Assembly: GCF_002895945.1 (NCBI RefSeq)
Contig: NZ_NPZB01000001.1
Span: 1,131,501 to 1,195,500 of the forward strand
From: Solilutibacter silvestris
GTDB taxonomy: Bacteria; Pseudomonadota; Gammaproteobacteria; Xanthomonadales; Xanthomonadaceae
Length of the DNA: 64,000 bases
Direction of reading: 5' to 3'
Below the pieces are notes generated by a model. That model made no database searches, was not told the origin of the DNA, and worked only from the letters and a program-made list of their open reading frames with translations. Shown piece by piece: positions 20,398 to 30,855 of the stretch. Each line of letters begins with the position of its first letter. The stretch's first letter is position 1. The translations under genes were made by a program, and so were the position numbers.

Positions 20398-20733
20398 TCA
20401 GCGATGGTCGCGCGTCCACACCGCGCCATCGACCACCTGCACCGGGAAGGTGGCGACCGGGACGTAGGCGGGCGGGCACAACACGTCGCCATTGCGCAGG
20501 TCGAACTTCGCACCATGCAGCACGCATTCGATGCTGCCGTCTTTCTGGTTCACTTCGCCAGCAGAGAGATCGAAGTCTTCGTGGGTGCAACGGTCTTCGA
20601 CCGCGTAATAGTCGCCATCGAGATTGACGACGAGGATCGGCGTGTCGCCAGCCCAGACGGTGCGTTTTTCGCCCGGCAACAACTCGCCCTCGCTGCAAAC
20701 GAACTCCCACCCGTCGAGAGGGCTACCGCTCAC
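20398..20733 (-). CDS. Rieske 2Fe-2S protein (oxygenase-type ferredoxin subunit), last gene of the suf operon
   Basis: 111 residues with the Rieske signatures C49-T-H51 (CTHEDFDL) and C70-V-L-H73 (CVLHGAKFDL), which bind a 2Fe-2S cluster through two Cys and two His. It resembles the small ferredoxin components of non-heme iron oxygenases. Its start overlaps the stop of the GNAT gene (ATGA), so it is translationally tied to the suf operon. A role as electron carrier in, or client of, Fe-S assembly is inferred from context. No partner oxygenase is encoded in this window. Confidence 0.9.
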   Translation of the reverse strand: MSGSPLDGWEFVCSEGELLPGEKRTVWAGDTPILVVNLDGDYYAVEDRCTHEDFDLSAGEVNQKDGSIECVLHGAKFDLRNGDVLCPPAYVPVATFPVQVVDGAVWTRDHR

Positions 20734-21275
20734 AACGATTTCTCCAGCACTTCGAAGCGCAGGTCGTCGCGCTTGGGCAGGCCGAAGCGCGCATCGCCAT
20801 AGGGGAAGGGTTTGTATATTCCGGTGCGGCGATAGCCACGGCGTTCGTAGAAGGCGATCAGTTCGTCGCGGACGTCGATCACCGTCATCCGCATCGTCGG
20901 CAGCGACCAGTCTTCGCGCGCGACGCGTTCGGCTTCCGCCAGCACGTCCTTGCCGACACCACCACCTTGCAGGTCCGGGCGCACCGCGAACATGCCGAAA
21001 TAGCCGGCGCCGTCTTCTTTGGCGACATGCGCGCAGGCCAGCAGTTCGCCGCCACGTTCGGCGATGAGGATGCGGCTGAACGGACGATCGAGGTCGACCC
21101 GGATGCGGTCGCCATCGATGCGCAGGCCATCGAGCAGGTCGGCTTCGGTGGTCCAGCCGACGCGGCTGGCATCGCCGCGATAGGCGGACGTCACCAGATC
21201 GACCAGCGCGGGGATGTCATTGGCATCAGCGGCGCGGAAACGGATCGAATGCACTTCGACGGGATTGGCGGTCAT
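20730..21275 (-). CDS. GNAT family N-acetyltransferase within the suf operon
   Basis: 181 residues. The acetyl-CoA-binding motif A is FAVRPDLQGGGVGKDVLAEAER near residues 110-131, followed by a motif-B-like AFYERRGYRRTGIYK. The target is unknown. It overlaps sufS upstream and the Rieske gene downstream by four bases each. This tight coupling suggests a role in the same process as SufS, such as modifying a Suf component or handling a sulfur intermediate, but that is inference. Confidence 0.88.
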   Translation of the reverse strand: MTANPVEVHSIRFRAADANDIPALVDLVTSAYRGDASRVGWTTEADLLDGLRIDGDRIRVDLDRPFSRILIAERGGELLACAHVAKEDGAGYFGMFAVRPDLQGGGVGKDVLAEAERVAREDWSLPTMRMTVIDVRDELIAFYERRGYRRTGIYKPFPYGDARFGLPKRDDLRFEVLEKSL

Positions 21276-22495
21276 GCGAGGAGTGTCCGAACCTTGCGCA
21301 GGGCGGCGGCGAAGCGGTCGATTTCGTCTTTCGTGTTGTAGAACGCGAACGAGGCGCGGCAGGTCGCCGAGACGCCGAGCGATTGCAGCAGCGGATGCGC
21401 GCAATGCTGGCCGGAACGCACGGCGATGCCTTCGATGTCGAGCAGGGTGGCGAGATCGTGCGCGTGCGCGCCTTCGACCACGAAGGAGATGATCGCGGCC
21501 TTGCCCGGCGCGGTGCCGATGATGCGCAGGCCGGGGATATCCGAGAGGACCTTGGTCGCGTAGGCGAGCAGCTCGCTTTCGCGGGCGTGGATCGTGTCCA
21601 TGCCGATCGCTTGCAAGTAGTCGACTGCGGCGCCGAGTCCGACGAACCCGGCGATATTCGGCGTGCCGGCCTCGAACTTGCGCGGCACGTCGTTGAACAC
21701 GGTGCCGTCGAAGCTCACTTCCTTGATCATCTCGCCGCCGCCGAGGAACGGCGGCATCGCTTCGAGCAATTCCTTGCGCGCCCACAGCGCGCCGGTGCCG
21801 GTCGGGCCACACAGCTTGTGACCGGTGAAGGCGTAGAAATCGCAACCGATGGCCGGGATGTCGACTGCCATGTGCGGCACTGCCTGCGAGCCGTCGACCA
21901 CGGTGACGATGCCGCGCTTGCGTGCTTCCTTGCAAATCTCGCGGACTGGATTCACCGTGCCGAGCACATTGCTGACGTGGGCCACGCCGAGCAATTTCAC
22001 GTCGGGCGTCATCGCTGCGTACAAGGCATCGAGATCGAGCGAGCCATCGGGTCGCAGGTTGGCGACCTTGATGGTTGCGCCGGTGCGTTCCGCCACCAGC
22101 TGCCATGGCACGATGTTGGCGTGATGCTCCATGCGCGTGAGCAGGATGGTGTCGCCGGCTTTCAGCTTCGGCAGCGCCCACGAATACGCGATCAGGTTCA
22201 TTGCGAAAGTGGTGCCGCTGCACAGCACCAGTTCGTCGGCGCGGACGTTGAGGAAGCGCGCCAACTTGCCGCGCGCGCCCTCGTAGGCCTCGGTCGCTTC
22301 GCTGCCGAGCGTGTGCACGGCGCGGCTGACGTTGGCGTTGTGGTGGCGATAGAAATCGTCGACCGCCGCGATCACCTGTTCGGGCTTTTGCGAGGTGTTG
22401 GCGGAATCGAAATAGATCAGCGGCTTGCCGTTCACCTCGCGGGTGAGCAGCGGGAAATCGCCGCGAATGGCCGACCAGTCGGGTGTGGCGCTCAT
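21272..22495 (-). CDS. sufS: Cysteine desulfurase SufS
   Basis: 407 residues, class V aminotransferase fold. The PLP lysine is in FYAFTGHKLCGPTGTG near residue 228, and the catalytic cysteine is in AVRSGQHCAHPLL near residue 365. The short loop RxGxHC is typical of group II (SufS) desulfurases, which usually need a sulfur acceptor such as SufE. SufS takes sulfur from L-cysteine for Fe-S clusters. It overlaps sufD and the GNAT gene by four bases on either side. No sufE or sufU is seen in the window. Confidence 0.95.
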   Translation of the reverse strand: MSATPDWSAIRGDFPLLTREVNGKPLIYFDSANTSQKPEQVIAAVDDFYRHHNANVSRAVHTLGSEATEAYEGARGKLARFLNVRADELVLCSGTTFAMNLIAYSWALPKLKAGDTILLTRMEHHANIVPWQLVAERTGATIKVANLRPDGSLDLDALYAAMTPDVKLLGVAHVSNVLGTVNPVREICKEARKRGIVTVVDGSQAVPHMAVDIPAIGCDFYAFTGHKLCGPTGTGALWARKELLEAMPPFLGGGEMIKEVSFDGTVFNDVPRKFEAGTPNIAGFVGLGAAVDYLQAIGMDTIHARESELLAYATKVLSDIPGLRIIGTAPGKAAIISFVVEGAHAHDLATLLDIEGIAVRSGQHCAHPLLQSLGVSATCRASFAFYNTKDEIDRFAAALRKVRTLLA

Positions 22496-23670
22496 GCGTC
22501 GTGTTCCGGGTTGAGCCGTTGCAGGGCCGAAGACAAGCGCTGTTCGAGCAGCCCACGCACCGCATCGTCGTCGACTTGCGACAGCAGCGATTGCACGAAG
22601 GCGGTCGTCAGCATTCGCCGCGCCTGCGTTTCCGGCAGGCCGCGCGAACGCAGGTAGAACAAGGCATTCGTATCGAGCTGGCCGACCGTGGCGCCGTGCG
22701 CGGCCTTCACTTCATCGGCGTGGATGACGAGCACCGGCTGGGTGTCGATCTCGGCATTGTCGGACAAAAGGAGGTTGCGATTGGAGAGTCGCGCGTCGCT
22801 GCCATCGGCGCCGGCGTCGATGCGAATGCCACCGTGCATGACCACGCGCGAACGATCCGCCGCCAGCCCACGCCATTGCAGATCGCTGCGGGTGTCGCGC
22901 GCCGCGTGCACCACCTGCATCCGCGTTTCGACGTGGCGCTTGCCGCTGCCAAGCAGCGCGCCATGCGCGGCGGTGGTGGCTTCGGTGCCATCGAGCTGGA
23001 TGTGCAACTCGTGACGGCTCAATGCCGCGCCGAGTTCGAGGTCGAAGCGCGCGTAATGTGCCTTTGCAGCGACGGTGACTTCTGTGTGGAGGAAACGGGT
23101 GGCGCCGTCGGGATCATCGACGATGCGCGCGTGCTGCATCGACGCGCCTGGCGCCAGGTTGATCGATGTGGCGCCATTGGCGAAGTGCGAATGCGTGCCG
23201 TCGTGGCCCTGGTATTCGATCAACGCCAGATTGGCGTGTTCGCCGAGGGTGATGCGCAAATGCTGGTGCCACAGTTCGGCGTCGGTGGTCGCCAGGCCCA
23301 GTTCGACGATGTGCAGGCGTGCGGTGCTGGCAGGCGCGAGCGTGATTTCCGTTGCCGGTTGCGCGAGTGCGCTGCGCGCGAACGCGGATGTGCGCACACC
23401 AATCGAATCGTCCGCTGGCGTCGCATGCTCGATGGTGATGCCCGCGGCGAGGCCGGACAGGTCGCACAGTGTTTCATCAACACGACCGTGGACGAACACC
23501 AGTCGCGGCGCAGGGATGTCGGCGAGCAGTTGCGACGATGCGGCAGGGCGCGTGGCCGCGGCGAACGCGCGTCGTTCCAGTGCGCGCAACGGCATGCTGC
23601 GCCAAGCTTCCTCGCGCGCAGTTGGCAGCATCGAGGCATCGACGCCGAAGGAGTCGGACAGTGCGCTCAT
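22492..23670 (-). CDS. sufD: Fe-S cluster assembly protein SufD
   Basis: 392 residues. The C-terminal part has the SufB/SufD beta-helix blocks HADEVKAAHGATVGQLDTNALFYLRSRGL, the segment in which a conserved histidine helps build clusters with SufB. The N-terminal third is variable, as in the family. SufD joins SufB and two SufC in the scaffold complex. It lies one base after sufC and overlaps sufS by four bases. Confidence 0.94.
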   Translation of the reverse strand: MSALSDSFGVDASMLPTAREEAWRSMPLRALERRAFAAATRPAASSQLLADIPAPRLVFVHGRVDETLCDLSGLAAGITIEHATPADDSIGVRTSAFARSALAQPATEITLAPASTARLHIVELGLATTDAELWHQHLRITLGEHANLALIEYQGHDGTHSHFANGATSINLAPGASMQHARIVDDPDGATRFLHTEVTVAAKAHYARFDLELGAALSRHELHIQLDGTEATTAAHGALLGSGKRHVETRMQVVHAARDTRSDLQWRGLAADRSRVVMHGGIRIDAGADGSDARLSNRNLLLSDNAEIDTQPVLVIHADEVKAAHGATVGQLDTNALFYLRSRGLPETQARRMLTTAFVQSLLSQVDDDAVRGLLEQRLSSALQRLNPEHDA

Positions 23671-23671
23671 C

Positions 23672-24433
<762 letters not shown>

Positions 24434-24477
24434 GTTCGTTTCTCTTGGATTCTTCGTACTACTCAGATTCATTTTGC

Positions 24478-25932
<1,455 letters not shown>

Positions 25933-25941
25933 GGCTGTTCC

Positions 25942-26388
25942 TCAGGCGCTCAGTCGCAGCGGAATGGCGCGCGCGCGTTTCGCCGGGACCGGCTGTGCCA
26001 TGCCGGCCAGGGTCACGCTACGCAGGGCATCGGCGATCACATCGTTGACGCGCAACCAGTTGACCCGCGCACCGCACGAGGTCTCGATGCCGCACTGGCC
26101 TTCGTGGATGCTGCATTCGGTCATCGCCAACGGGCCTTCCATCGCCTCGACGATGTCGGCCAGCGAGATCGAGTGCGGGTCGCGCACCAGGCGATAACCG
26201 CCGTTGGCGCCGCGCACGCTTTCCACCAGGCCGGACTGCGCCAGCGGCTTCAGCACCTTGGCCACGGTGGAGGGCTCCAACCCGGCGCGCGCCGCCAGTT
26301 CCGACGCGCTCAGCACCGTGCCGGCCTCGCGGGCCAGCACCGTCATCAGCACGGTGGCGTAATCGGTGAGTTTGGTGACGCGCAGCAT
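25942..26388 (-). CDS. Rrf2-family regulator of the suf operon (SufR/IscR-like)
   Basis: 148 residues. The winged helix spans about residues 1-80 (MLRVTKLTDYATVLMTVLA, then EPSTVAKVLKPLAQSGLVESVRGANGGYRL). Three cysteines C92, C99 and C105 (CSIHEGQC, ETSC) match the cluster-binding triad of IscR-like sensors. It would read Fe-S status and set suf expression, most likely repressing its own operon. The C-terminal tail is basic and of unknown use. A two-part dyad lies over the -10 region just upstream. It is first in the operon. Confidence 0.93.
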   Translation of the reverse strand: MLRVTKLTDYATVLMTVLAREAGTVLSASELAARAGLEPSTVAKVLKPLAQSGLVESVRGANGGYRLVRDPHSISLADIVEAMEGPLAMTECSIHEGQCGIETSCGARVNWLRVNDVIADALRSVTLAGMAQPVPAKRARAIPLRLSA

Positions 26389-26407
26389 GGCGGCGGCCCG
26401 GGGGGTG

Positions 26408-26432
26408 AATCAGGACCAATATTGTACTGATT
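26408..26432. promoter_or_regulatory. suf operon promoter and probable regulator operator
   Basis: On the minus strand a -10 TACAAT (26421-26426) stands about 33 bases before the regulator start. It is bracketed by the inverted repeat AATCAG...CTGATT (arms 26408-26413 and 26427-26432 on the 25-base element). A second palindrome CAATATTG sits near the centre, half a base out of register. No good -35 is visible. The position fits autoregulation by the Rrf2 protein. Confidence 0.6.
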
Positions 26433-26543
26433 TGCACCGGGCCCTGCCAGACCGGGCCTGATGCTGCCAAGCGCCGTTCAGTGGTGATGGCGGGTGTCAT
26501 CGCGATGGGCGAGAATGCGTGTTCCGCAACCCACGGTTCACCC

Positions 26544-27023
26544 ATGCCCAAGAAGCACCGCAAGATCGAGCGCCGCCAGTCGGAGATCCACGGCAACGGC
26601 GTGTTCGCCACCGAATTCATCGCCAAGGGCGAGCGGGTGGTGCGCTACAAGGGCACGCTGCGCAGTCACGAGGACGTGGACAACAAGTACGGCGAGAAGG
26701 ATGAGGATGGCCACACCTTCCTGTTCACCCTCAACGACGACTACGTGATCGACGCCAACGTCGGCGGCAACGTCGCGCGCTGGATCAACCACAGCTGCGC
26801 GCCCAATTGCGAGGCGGTGCAGGAAGAGAACGACAAGGGCAAGACGCACAAGGACAAGGTCTTCATCGAGGCGATCCGCGACATCCAGCCCGGCGAGGAA
26901 CTGAGCTACAACTACGGCATCGTGCTGGACGAACCGCATACCGCCAAGCTCAAGAAATTGTGGGGCTGCCGCTGTGGCGCGAAGGGTTGCACCGGGACGA
27001 TGCTGCAGCCCAAGAAGAAGTAA
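26544..27023 (+). CDS. SET domain protein (putative protein lysine methyltransferase)
   Basis: 159 residues. SET motifs are clear: GNGVFATEFIAKGERVVRYKG near residue 17, WINHSCAPNCEAV near 80, and GEELSYNYG near 118. A post-SET cysteine cluster CRCGAKGCTGTM follows near the C-terminus. NHSC and the ELSYNY motif form the SAM and lysine channel in known SET enzymes. The bacterial target is unknown; the lysine-rich HU protein encoded 3.5 kb away is a speculative candidate. The start MPKKHRK was preferred over the ATG at 26481, whose extra residues do not resemble the family. Confidence 0.9.
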   Translation: MPKKHRKIERRQSEIHGNGVFATEFIAKGERVVRYKGTLRSHEDVDNKYGEKDEDGHTFLFTLNDDYVIDANVGGNVARWINHSCAPNCEAVQEENDKGKTHKDKVFIEAIRDIQPGEELSYNYGIVLDEPHTAKLKKLWGCRCGAKGCTGTMLQPKKK

Positions 27024-27064
27024 GCGTCTCGCGGCCTGTGCCGAAAGTCGTGTGACTTTATGCA

Positions 27065-27085
27065 GGCGCGCAATCCCTGCGCGCC
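27065..27085. terminator. GC-rich hairpin after the SET gene
   Basis: Arms GGCGCGCA (27065-27072) and TGCGCGCC (27078-27085) pair exactly with a 5-base loop. There is no T-tract, so it may be a weak terminator for the SET gene or part of the leader of the next gene. Confidence 0.45.
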
Positions 27086-27122
27086 CTCTACTCTGGCCCC
27101 ACTTAACCGGGGTCGCATCACG

Positions 27123-29363
27123 ATGAAAATCCGCACATTGGTCACTGCGTTGTCGCTGGCTTGCGTGGCCGCGCCCGCCCTGGCCGCGGACATCAAGATC
27201 GACGGCAAGATGGAACCTGGCGAGTGGGACGGTGCCCGCCACATCAGCGATTTCCACACCGTGCAGCCTTTCACCGGCCAGCCCGGCAGCGTGCCCACCG
27301 AAGTCTGGTACATGGCGACGCCGAAGGGACTCGCCGTGGCGTTCCGCAATCACCAGCCGGCCGGTGTCGAACGGCGTCGCCAGAAGACCCGTCGCGACGA
27401 GGACGCGCAAACCGATCGCGTCAACGTGATGCTCGATTTCGACGGCGATGGCCGCCAGGGCTACGACTTCACGGTGATGCTGGGCGGCGGAATCGAAGAC
27501 GGCACCATCACCAAGGACGGCAATTTCAACAACGACTGGGACGGCAACTGGCTGCACGCCGTCAGCGAGGATGATGAGGGCTGGACCGCGGAGATACTGA
27601 TTCCGTGGAGCGTCGCGACGATGGGCAAGGCCAAGGGTGACAAGCGCACGATCGGCGTCTATTTCGATCGCGTGGTCGGCGTCAGCGGCGAACGCATGGG
27701 CTGGCCAGCGATCACCTTCGAGCGACCTCAGTTCCTCGCCAAGTTCCAACAGGTAGAGGTGCCAGCCTACAGCCAGGCGCTGCTCGCGCTCACGCCCTAT
27801 GTGTCCGCCGGCTACAACATGGTCGACCGCAAGATGTCGAAGAACGGTGGCATGGACGTGTTCTGGAAGCCCAACGGGCAGTTCCAGCTCAGCGGCACCA
27901 TCAATCCCGATTTCGGCCAGGTCGAGAGCGACGATCTGGTGGTGAACTTCACCGCGCAGGAAAGTTTCTTCAGCGACAAGCGGCCGTTCTTCACCGAGAA
28001 CCAGTCGATCTTCGATTTCGGCATGTTGATGGACAACAGCCAGCTGATTTACACCCGTCGCGTCGGTGGTCCTTCCGACGATGGCAAGGGTGCGGCCGAC
28101 ATCGATGCCGCGGTCAAGTTGAACGGCAGTTTCGGCAAGACCAATTACGGCTTGATGTGGGCGGAAGAGCGCGGCGACGCTGGTCGCTCGTTCCGTGCCG
28201 CGCGAGTGACCCAGGCCTTCGACACCAACACGCTGGGCGCGATGGCGACGCAGGTGGTGCACCCGTTCCTCGATCGCACAGCGACGGTGTTCGGGGTCGA
28301 CGATCAATGGAAGCCGAACGACCACTTCACCGTGGTGGCCAATGCGGCGCAAAGCGCGATCGACGAGCAAGGCCAGACACAACGCAAGCTGGGGGCATCG
28401 GTATTCGCCCAGTACGAGATGAAAAACAACTGGCACCAGCAGTGGGCGTACATCCATTACGACAAGGGCTTCGAGATCAACGACTTCGGTTATCTCGGTC
28501 GCGCCGATCTCGATTACGCGCAATGGGAAGTCGGCAAGCGTTTCACCGATCTGCCGAAGGATTCGATGTACGTCGCGCATGACTGGCGCTGGCGCATCGA
28601 CGGGATGACCAATGCGAACGGGCTGGTGTTGCAGCGCGAGTTCCGCGTCCAGCGCAACAGCAAGCTGCGCGATGGCGGCAATCAGTCCTTCATGGCGCAA
28701 TTCCATACTGTTGCACACGACGACCTGTTGCTGTGGGGACATGCACCCACACGGATCACGCCCGGCTATTACGTGAACTTCGATCACGAGCCGGGACGTC
28801 GCGGCAACTGGCAGTGGATGGCCCGGGTGGAAAACGCCTACGGCATGGGCGTCGCTTCCGACCGCAAGCCGATGGTCAGCCTGAAGTTGGGCACGACGTA
28901 CTTCTTCAGCGACGCGCTCAACGCGCAGGCGAGCATCTTCGGGCTGCGTGATGGCGAATGGCTGCTGTGGCAACACGACAACCTGCTCGGCCAATATGAA
29001 CAGCGCCAGCTCATGCTGGCAGCGACGTTGAACTGGAATATCAGTCCTAAGCAGGAACTGCGCGTGAAGCTGCAGGCGATCGGTCTCACCGGACACGCCC
29101 GTCAGGCATGGCGTGTACAACCCGACATGACTCCGGTGCAGAGCAACGATGTGATCAATGATTTCAACCTGCACACGCTCGGCTTCCAGATCCGTTATCG
29201 CTACGAACTGGCGCCGCTGTCGAATCTCTATGTGGTGTACGGCCGTGGCGGCTACGACCAAGGTGAACTGTTCACCGATGCGCGCAGCGAGTTCCAGCAT
29301 GCCTTCCAGCTGCGCAATACCGAAATGCTGATGGTGAAGCTGGCATACCGCTTCGAGCTTTGA
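27123..29363 (+). CDS. DUF5916 family outer-membrane protein with N-terminal CBM9-like domain
   Basis: 746 residues. A signal peptide ends at ALA (residue 21). Residues 22-190 look like the CBM9-like fold found in DUF5916 proteins (IDGKMEPGEWDGA, VNVMLDFDGDGRQGYDFTVM). The family block follows: INPDFGQVESDDLVVNFTAQESFFSDKRPFFTENQSIF. The remainder is rich in alternating hydrophobic strands and ends in YRFEL, consistent with a large beta-barrel. The family is common in Xanthomonads and Bacteroidetes; its function is not established, though carbohydrate or peptide binding at the cell surface is suspected. The start was set at the signal peptide. Its stop abuts the stop of the convergent lipoprotein gene (TGATCA). 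Confidence 0.87.
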   Translation: MKIRTLVTALSLACVAAPALAADIKIDGKMEPGEWDGARHISDFHTVQPFTGQPGSVPTEVWYMATPKGLAVAFRNHQPAGVERRRQKTRRDEDAQTDRVNVMLDFDGDGRQGYDFTVMLGGGIEDGTITKDGNFNNDWDGNWLHAVSEDDEGWTAEILIPWSVATMGKAKGDKRTIGVYFDRVVGVSGERMGWPAITFERPQFLAKFQQVEVPAYSQALLALTPYVSAGYNMVDRKMSKNGGMDVFWKPNGQFQLSGTINPDFGQVESDDLVVNFTAQESFFSDKRPFFTENQSIFDFGMLMDNSQLIYTRRVGGPSDDGKGAADIDAAVKLNGSFGKTNYGLMWAEERGDAGRSFRAARVTQAFDTNTLGAMATQVVHPFLDRTATVFGVDDQWKPNDHFTVVANAAQSAIDEQGQTQRKLGASVFAQYEMKNNWHQQWAYIHYDKGFEINDFGYLGRADLDYAQWEVGKRFTDLPKDSMYVAHDWRWRIDGMTNANGLVLQREFRVQRNSKLRDGGNQSFMAQFHTVAHDDLLLWGHAPTRITPGYYVNFDHEPGRRGNWQWMARVENAYGMGVASDRKPMVSLKLGTTYFFSDALNAQASIFGLRDGEWLLWQHDNLLGQYEQRQLMLAATLNWNISPKQELRVKLQAIGLTGHARQAWRVQPDMTPVQSNDVINDFNLHTLGFQIRYRYELAPLSNLYVVYGRGGYDQGELFTDARSEFQHAFQLRNTEMLMVKLAYRFEL

Positions 29364-30080
29364 TCAATTGCCCGGCACCAGTCGCGCCGACTGGATGCGC
29401 CATTTGCGTTGCTCGGCGCTGGCGCCGTCGACCATGCTGCGGCGCAGGACATAACTGCCGGTATACGTCCTGCTGCTTTGATCGCGTTGCGTGGCGATCA
29501 CCCGCACCGGGATTTCGAGATAACGACTGCCGGCCGCGCCCTCATCCGTGGTCGGGCGCTGGATGTCGACGGAATCGCGTGCGGTGTCGGCGAAACCATC
29601 GCTGAACTGCTGCAGGGTCTTGCCGCTGGCCGCGCCGCGATCGCCCCACAACGCATAGGCGCGCCCGTAGGCGCCGCGGTTGATGGCGTCGTAATACTCG
29701 CGGACCACCTGCATGGCATCGTCGATGGTGGGTTCCGGAATGTCGCCGATCACTGCGCCTTGCGCGTCGTTGTCGGTGCGCGCCTCGGGCGCAGGGGAAG
29801 ATTGCGTGCTGGTGTCATTGCCGCTCGCTGGCGGCGTTGCCGAAGCCGATGGTGCCGTCGCGCTTGTCGCCGGATCGGTTCTGGCGGGTTGCGGACGCGC
29901 ACCCGGCATCCCGGTGATGGGTTGGCCATCGCTCTGCGGGCGCGGCAAGGATTGCGAGGGGGCGTCGGAATCGGCGGATGCGGTTGTGCCGTCGACTGTG
30001 GAGGTTCGGTCATGGCAGGCTGCGAGCGGGAGCGCGATCAGCGCGGTGATGGCCAGCCGGAGTGCGAAATGGCGATGCAT
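29364..30080 (-). CDS. Hypothetical lipoprotein with C-terminal NTF2-like region
   Basis: 238 residues. A lipoprotein signal with lipobox LAAC22 is followed by a low-complexity Pro/Ser/Thr/Ala linker to about residue 110. A compact domain begins near 120 (IDDAMQVVREYYDAINRGAYGRAYALW). That helix pattern and the later beta-rich segment resemble NTF2-like folds, but I do not recognise a specific family. It would be anchored in a periplasmic leaflet. The start at 30080 places the signal at the N-terminus; the in-frame extension upstream would overlap the terminator of HU. Confidence 0.75.
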   Translation of the reverse strand: MHRHFALRLAITALIALPLAACHDRTSTVDGTTASADSDAPSQSLPRPQSDGQPITGMPGARPQPARTDPATSATAPSASATPPASGNDTSTQSSPAPEARTDNDAQGAVIGDIPEPTIDDAMQVVREYYDAINRGAYGRAYALWGDRGAASGKTLQQFSDGFADTARDSVDIQRPTTDEGAAGSRYLEIPVRVIATQRDQSSRTYTGSYVLRRSMVDGASAEQRKWRIQSARLVPGN

Positions 30081-30156
30081 GCAGGGCAGCTCCACGGTCT
30101 GTTGCAGGTGCAGGCGAGGATGCGCGCGCGCGAATGAACATGGACCCACGGGCAAA

Positions 30157-30183
30157 AAAAAGCCGGCACTGGGCCGGCTTTTT
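30157..30183. terminator. Rho-independent terminator after the HU gene
   Basis: A-tract plus GCCGGC (30157-30167) pairs with GCCGGC plus T-tract (30173-30183) around a 5-base loop. The stem carries A-runs on one side and T-runs on the other, so it can terminate in both directions. It lies 17 bases after the HU stop codon on the minus strand. Confidence 0.9.
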
Positions 30184-30200
30184 CATCATCGCGGCGTGGA

Positions 30201-30602
30201 TCAGGCCGCGGCGTCCTTCAGCTTCTTCAGCGGACGGACCTTGACCTTCGTCGACTTCGGACGGGCCTTGAATGTGACCTCTTCCTTGGTGAACGGGTTG
30301 ATGCCCTTGCGTGCCGGACGTGCCGGGACTTCCACTGCGGAGATCTTGAACAGGCCCGGCATGGTGAAGGAGCCGGTGCCCTTCTTGTGCACGGAGGCGT
30401 GCACGGTGCTTTCCAGTGCGGCGAGCACGGCGCGCACATCGCGCGATGCGACGCTGGTGAATTCGGCAATGTGAGCGACCAGACCCGACTTGGTCAGGGC
30501 TTCCTTGATCGGCTTCATGGTGGCTGCTGCCTTGGGAGCTGCCTTCGGGGCTGCCTTCGTGGCCTTGACGGCCTTCGTGGCTTTGGCTTTCTTCGTGGCC
30601 AT
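30201..30602 (-). CDS. HU family DNA-binding protein with Lys/Ala-rich N-terminal tail
   Basis: 133 residues. Residues 1-28 are repeats of KATKA/KAAPKAA type, like a short histone H1 tail. Residues 30-115 are an HU/IHF fold with PIKEALTKSGLVAHIAE and the DNA-binding arm GINPFTKEEVTFKARP. HU shapes the nucleoid. The tail should add non-specific DNA or RNA affinity, and tailed HU proteins of this kind are known in Xanthomonads. A single-gene unit: a promoter-like element lies at 30663-30691 and a terminator follows. Confidence 0.93.
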   Translation of the reverse strand: MATKKAKATKAVKATKAAPKAAPKAAATMKPIKEALTKSGLVAHIAEFTSVASRDVRAVLAALESTVHASVHKKGTGSFTMPGLFKISAVEVPARPARKGINPFTKEEVTFKARPKSTKVKVRPLKKLKDAAA

Positions 30603-30855
30603 GTGTTTTCGCTTTCCTCAGGAAATGTGTGGAATTAGGTGCGCGGTCGTGACCGGCAACCAACTGTATTGCATGTATACCGCGTCGCCAAGCCCCGGGG
30701 CGAACTTTTTTGCCTGTTTTTTCAGGGTTGGCTTGCCGGATGGGATCCGCGGGGTGGAGATTTTCCAGCCGTCGCGGGTGAATACGTCGTGTTCGTTTCG
30801 TGACGGCAACTTGATGTATTGGATGAGGAATGACGCTGCAAGGCGCCGCCATGCC
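30603..30855 (-). promoter_or_regulatory. Leader and promoter region of the HU gene
   Basis: 253 bases with locally lower GC. On the minus strand a -35 TTGGCG (30686-30691) and a -10 TACAGT (30663-30668) are 17 bases apart, leaving about 55 bases of leader; an AGGAAAG lies just before the HU start. A small stem CCTG-AAAAAA-CAGG lies about 40 bases further upstream. A 63-codon TTG-started frame (30618-30809) crosses the promoter and is not accepted as a gene. Confidence 0.5.

Noticed and set aside
26538-29300. A 920-codon minus-strand frame
   Set aside because: Antisense to the SET and DUF5916 genes, both of which have clear family motifs on the plus strand.
30618-30809. A 63-codon minus-strand frame upstream of HU
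   Set aside because: It would start at TTG without a Shine-Dalgarno and crosses the best HU promoter candidate. The reading is not absurd, so a conservation check is worthwhile, but I cannot support it as a gene.
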